DNA of 64,000 nucleotides from MWBF01 sp040772005 (GTDB lineage: Bacteria; Chloroflexota; Anaerolineae; CG2-30-64-16): contig JAXGYZ010000015.1 of assembly GCA_040772005.1 (NCBI GenBank), positions 1 through 64,000 of the forward strand, given 5' to 3'. The position numbers and the translations under genes are program-made. The notes beneath the pieces were generated by a model that was not told the DNA's origin, searched no databases, and worked only from the letters and a program-made list of their open reading frames with translations. The stretch's first letter is position 1. Each line of letters starts with the position of its first letter. Below, one piece after another: positions 60,915 to 64,000 of the stretch.

Positions 60915-61886
60915 ATGAATGACGATGGATGGGTTATCGCCACCCACGGATTGAGCAAGACCTACAAGCAGGTTCATGCTCTCAAAGACCTGAATCTGCA
61001 GGTGCCGGAGCACTCGATTTTCGGCTTTCTCGGCCCCAACGGGGCTGGCAAGACAACCACGATCAAGCTGTTGTTGGGCCTTATCTATCCGACGGCCGGC
61101 TCGGCCTCCGTCTTTGGGCTGGATGCGGTCCGCGACTCGGTTGCAATTCGGGCACGGATCGGCTATCTGCCGCAGGAACCGCGCTTCTATGATCACATGA
61201 CCGCGCGCGAGATCCTCGATTACACCGCACACTTCTTCTTCCGCGGGCCGCAGAGCGAAGTCGACCGCCGCGTCGCGGAGACGCTGGCGCTGGTGGGCCT
61301 GGAAGAGAAGGCCGACCGGCCGACGAAGGGCTTCTCCGGCGGCGAGCGACAGCGGCTCGGCATCGCCCAGGCGCAGGTCAACTATCCTGACCTCCTCATC
61401 CTGGACGAGCCCGCCGCTTCGCTGGACCCGATGGGCCGCCACGATGTGCTGGCGGTGATGGAGCGGCTGCGCCGACACACGACGATCTTCTACTGCACCC
61501 ATATCCTGGACGACGTGCAGCGCGTGAGCGATGCAGTTGCCATTCTCAACCGCGGGGAACTCATCGCTGCCGGGCCGATCGGGGAGTTGCTCTCGACGCA
61601 TCAGGGCGCTGTTGCCTACGAGGTCCGGCTGAGAGGTCAGGCAGATAGCACCTACAGCCATCTCATGGCCCAGCCCTGGGTGACTGGCATCCAGCAGGAC
61701 CATGCGAACGGCGCACTCAAGTGGACCGTCAGCGTCAGCGACCCGGCCGCGGCCGAGGCAAATCTGTTCCGTCTCCTGGCGCAGGATGATCGGATGATCG
61801 TAACGGACTATCGCATAAAAGCGAACGACCTGGAGGATGTTTTCCTCCGGCTTGTCGAAGGGGGAGGACATGATGGCAAGCAGTAA
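60915..61886 (+). CDS. ABC transporter ATP-binding protein (ABC-2 exporter type)
   Basis: 323-aa ATPase of an exporter. The start MNDDGWVIATHGLSKTYKQVHALKDL follows GGGAGGAGG. Walker A is GPNGAGKTTT (residues 40-49), followed by the Q-loop GYLPQEPRFYDHMT. The signature is SGGERQR (from residue 141) and Walker B is LLILDEPAASLDPMG (Asp164, Glu165), with the H-loop CTHILDD. The C-terminal about 90 residues (AYEVRLRGQADSTYSHL and on, then DYRIKANDLEDVFLRLVEGG) are the usual CcmA-like extension. It overlaps the permease gene by 17 nt. The preceding 298-bp gap has no gene; no strong promoter recognised. Confidence 0.93.
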   Translation: MNDDGWVIATHGLSKTYKQVHALKDLNLQVPEHSIFGFLGPNGAGKTTTIKLLLGLIYPTAGSASVFGLDAVRDSVAIRARIGYLPQEPRFYDHMTAREILDYTAHFFFRGPQSEVDRRVAETLALVGLEEKADRPTKGFSGGERQRLGIAQAQVNYPDLLILDEPAASLDPMGRHDVLAVMERLRRHTTIFYCTHILDDVQRVSDAVAILNRGELIAAGPIGELLSTHQGAVAYEVRLRGQADSTYSHLMAQPWVTGIQQDHANGALKWTVSVSDPAAAEANLFRLLAQDDRMIVTDYRIKANDLEDVFLRLVEGGGHDGKQ

Positions 61887-62697
61887 CCCCAGCACCGGCA
61901 ACAGCGCCATGATCCTGGAGACGGGCAGCGGATGGTCGCGGGGCCTGCGCAACCTGCTGCGGGCCGAGTTGGGCGCCTGGTTCGGCACGCGCACCTGGCT
62001 GTCGCAAATCCTGATCTGGGCTTCGGCGGTCAACCTGATCTACCTGTTCGCCTCGCTTGGGATGCGCGGCAACGCGCCGCCTTCCGACGCGATTATGGTC
62101 TTCAACGTCTTCATGGGATTGGCCGGGCCGATCGGCGTCACCATCGTCATGCAGGACGCGATCATTGGCGAAAAGCGGTCGGGGACGGCTGCGTGGGTCC
62201 TATCGAAGCCGGTGTCACGGATGGCGTTCATCGTGGCGAAGCTCGTCGCCAACAGCCTGGGCATCGCGGTGACCATGGTGCTGGCGCAGGGGGTTATCGC
62301 CTACTTCATCACGGGCCTGATCAACGGCCAGTGGCTGCCGTTGCCCGGTTATCTGGCCGCGCTCGGCATCCACTTCGCCAATATCCTGTTTTACCTGACC
62401 CTGACCGTCTTGCTGGGCGTGCTGTTCGATCATCCCGCGCCGGTCATCGGCATCCCGCTCGCGTTCCTGTTCAGCCAGAATTTCCTTGCGCCGCAACTGG
62501 CGCAGTGGCAGCCCGCGCTGGCCAATGCCTTCCCGTGGACGCTCGCAGTCTCGGTCAACGGCGGGGGAGGGCTGGGGGTCGCCGGCGCGCTGATGCTGGG
62601 TCAGCCCACCCCGCTGCTGGCGTTGTACGTGGCGCTCACGGCAGCAGCCGTGTTTATAGTCCTGGCCGTGGCCCTGTTCCGCCGGCAGGAGCTCTGA
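61870..62697 (+). CDS. ABC-2 type permease
   Basis: 275-aa membrane subunit. It starts at the first of two adjacent ATGs (MMASSNPSTG) with GGGGAGG just upstream, inside the ATPase gene, so the two are translationally coupled. About six hydrophobic segments: LSQILIWASAVNLIYLFASLG, VFNVFMGLAGPIGVTIVMQDA, ANSLGIAVTMVLAQGVIAYFI, GIHFANILFYLTLTVLLGVLF, VIGIPLAFLFSQNFL and LYVALTAAAVFIVLAVALF. IGEKRSGTAAWVLSKPVSRMAFIVAKL is the typical ABC-2 loop between helices 2 and 3. The cargo is unknown. Confidence 0.9.
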   Translation: MMASSNPSTGNSAMILETGSGWSRGLRNLLRAELGAWFGTRTWLSQILIWASAVNLIYLFASLGMRGNAPPSDAIMVFNVFMGLAGPIGVTIVMQDAIIGEKRSGTAAWVLSKPVSRMAFIVAKLVANSLGIAVTMVLAQGVIAYFITGLINGQWLPLPGYLAALGIHFANILFYLTLTVLLGVLFDHPAPVIGIPLAFLFSQNFLAPQLAQWQPALANAFPWTLAVSVNGGGGLGVAGALMLGQPTPLLALYVALTAAAVFIVLAVALFRRQEL

Positions 62698-62708
62698 GAG
62701 GATGGCCT

Positions 62709-62744
62709 CCTCTCCCGCACCGCAGTGCGGGAGAGGGGGTGAGG
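62709..62744. repeat. Palindromic repeat family copy C, probable bidirectional terminator
   Basis: Perfect 12-bp stem CCTCTCCCGCAC/GTGCGGGAGAGG with loop CGCA (62709-62736), then GGTGAGG. It fills the gap between convergent ABC permease and Ca2+-ATPase 3' ends. Confidence 0.85.
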
Positions 62745-64000
62745 TCAGCTTCGTCGCCGCAGGAAGGCTTTCCAGATTTCGCTGGCGATGAACACCACGG
62801 TGCTCGCGCCGAGGCTGATCGCCAGCTCGCCCGCGGTCAGCGCCTGCGTCCGGAAGATCGGCTGCAGGAACGGCACGTACGTGACCGCGAGCTGGAGCAC
62901 GAACGTCAAGAGCACGGCGCCTAACATCGCTTTGTTCGACAACAACCCGATGCTGAACAGCGAGTCGCGCTCGGAGCGAATCGCCAGCGCATTGCCCATC
63001 TGCGACAGGGTCAGCGTCATGAAGACCATCGTCACCCACGCAGGGTTGCCCTGGCTCCAGGCCCAGTAGCCGACTCCCAGCGACACCGCGCCCATCAGCA
63101 GGCCGATGAACAGGATGGCCGGCGCCATGCCGCGGGCAAAGACGCTCTGGTTGGGCGGATAGGGCGGCCGGTGCATGACGCTTCGCTCCGCCGGCTCCAC
63201 GCCCAACGCCAGGCCGGGCAGCCCGTCGGTCACCAGGTTGACCCACAGGATTTGCAGCGCGGTCAGCGGGATCGGCATCCCCACGAACGGCGCCGCCAGC
63301 ATGACGACGATCTCTCCCGCGTTGCTGGTCAGCGTGTAGCGGATGAACTTGCGCACGTTGTCATAGATGGTCCGGCCTTCCTCGACCGCCGCGACGATGC
63401 TGGCAAAGTTGTCATCGAGGATGACCATGTCGGACGCCTCCTTGGAAACGTCCGTGCCCGTGATGCCCATCGCCACGCCGATGTCGGCCTTGCGCAGCGC
63501 GGGCGCATCGTTGACCCCGTCGCCGGTCATCGCGGCAATCTCGCCGCGCCGTTGCAGCGCGGCCACGATGCGCAGCTTGTGCTCCGGCGCGACGCGGGCG
63601 AAGACGGATACATCCTCGACGACCTTATACAGGTCATCGTCGCTCATCTGCGCCAGCTCTTGTCCTGTCAGCACCCGGTCAGGGACCGCCCGGTCGTGCG
63701 CGTGCCCTTCTTCCTTCTTCCCTCTTGCTTCTTCCTTCTTGTCGCCGCCGTCGTCTGGCGACGGGCTTCCGTCGCCCACGATCCCCAGGTCCTGTGCAAT
63801 CCGCAGCGCGGTCAGCGGATGGTCGCCGGTGATCATCACCGGCCGGATGCCCGCCGACTTTGCCGTGTGGACCGCGTCCTTGACTTCGGCGCGCGGCGGG
63901 TCGATCATGCCGACCATGCCGACGATTGCCAGTTGCTGCTCATAGGGGCTGGCGGCATCCGCGTTCGGCGGCTGCGGAAGGAGCTCCCTCAGCGGTCGCA
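62745..64000 (-). CDS. P-type Ca2+-transporting ATPase, C-terminal part (5' end outside window)
   Basis: 418 residues of a P2-type cation ATPase that pumps Ca2+ out of the cytoplasm. Motifs in order: VGMIDPPRAEVKDAV, IRPVMITGDHPLTALRIA, VFARVAPEHKLRIVAAL and MTGDGVNDAPALRKADIGVAMG. Next come SDMVILDDNFASIVAAVEEGR and transmembrane helices including LQILWVNLVTDGLPGLALGVEP, the SERCA-type Ca2+-site helix. The phosphorylation DKTGT site lies beyond position 64000. An insertion rich in Lys/Glu and Gly (KKEEARGKKEEG around 63700-63740) interrupts the loop just before VLTGQELAQMSDDDLYK and is not usual for the family. It is convergent with the ABC-2 exporter. Confidence 0.93.
   Translation of the reverse strand, partial: RPLRELLPQPPNADAASPYEQQLAIVGMVGMIDPPRAEVKDAVHTAKSAGIRPVMITGDHPLTALRIAQDLGIVGDGSPSPDDGGDKKEEARGKKEEGHAHDRAVPDRVLTGQELAQMSDDDLYKVVEDVSVFARVAPEHKLRIVAALQRRGEIAAMTGDGVNDAPALRKADIGVAMGITGTDVSKEASDMVILDDNFASIVAAVEEGRTIYDNVRKFIRYTLTSNAGEIVVMLAAPFVGMPIPLTALQILWVNLVTDGLPGLALGVEPAERSVMHRPPYPPNQSVFARGMAPAILFIGLLMGAVSLGVGYWAWSQGNPAWVTMVFMTLTLSQMGNALAIRSERDSLFSIGLLSNKAMLGAVLLTFVLQLAVTYVPFLQPIFRTQALTAGELAISLGASTVVFIASEIWKAFLRRRS

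Overview
The window is high-GC bacterial chromosome, most likely from the Chloroflexota (Anaerolineae/Caldilineae type). That placement is an inference. It rests on a very large secreted PKD/DUF11 protein ending in YLPLICR, a BTAD-AAA (SARP/MalT-like) regulator, a secreted protein with a Thr/Pro-rich tail, several uroporphyrinogen-decarboxylase-fold (URO-D) paralogues beside glycosidases, and many palindromic intergenic repeats. No rRNA, tRNA, CRISPR array or prophage was seen. Both ends cut through genes: a type IIG restriction-modification protein on the left and a P-type Ca2+-ATPase on the right.

Region by region. 1-2.1 kb: restriction-modification gene and a small overlapping gene pair resembling a TumE-type toxin-antitoxin module. 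2.1-6.3 kb: URO-D-like gene, a remnant of an oligopeptide ABC ATPase and a GH31 glycosidase. 6.3-20.7 kb: a leftward operon of a 98-aa protein, a 437-aa secreted protein and a 4232-aa secreted repeat protein, divergent from a BTAD-AAA regulator with a near-consensus promoter (20.8-24.5 kb). 24.5-26.3 kb: GNAT acetyltransferase and a small membrane protein. 26.4-43.7 kb: glycan catabolism. It holds a sialidase-GH38 mannosidase pair reading right, then a leftward operon (lipoprotein solute-binding protein, two permeases, URO-D-like protein, second GH31, LacI repressor) driven by a TTGACA-17-TATGAT promoter with a perfect 28-bp operator. An MFS exporter/zinc dehydrogenase pair, an M3 oligopeptidase and an exported aldo/keto reductase follow. 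43.8-50.8 kb: second aldo/keto reductase, a possible nuclease-fold protein, LysM protein, methyltransferase, two URO-D-like genes and a patatin lipase. 51-57 kb: NIPSNAP protein plus methyltransferase, sialidase-like protein, endonuclease-like protein, phytanoyl-CoA dioxygenase-like protein and secreted trypsin. 57-64 kb: stand-alone LigD polymerase domain, secreted TIM-barrel-like protein, a deleted phytoene-desaturase-like pseudogene, a two-gene ABC exporter and the Ca2+-ATPase.

Functionally, the centre looks like a scavenging locus for complex glycans: sialidase and alpha-mannosidase trim, GH31 enzymes release alpha-linked sugars, and a CUT1 importer without its own ATPase takes them up under LacI control. 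Four URO-D-fold proteins lack the RQAGR motif of true HemE, and three of them sit next to glycosidase or sugar-transport genes (the other pair forms its own operon), so a role other than haem synthesis is likely.

The non-coding DNA is notable. A CCTCTCCC/GGGAGAGG palindrome family occurs at gene 3' ends (five copies), a 37-bp unit is repeated four times, a 14-nt-period AT-rich repeat occurs three times, and two repeat types supply the stop codons of neighbouring genes.
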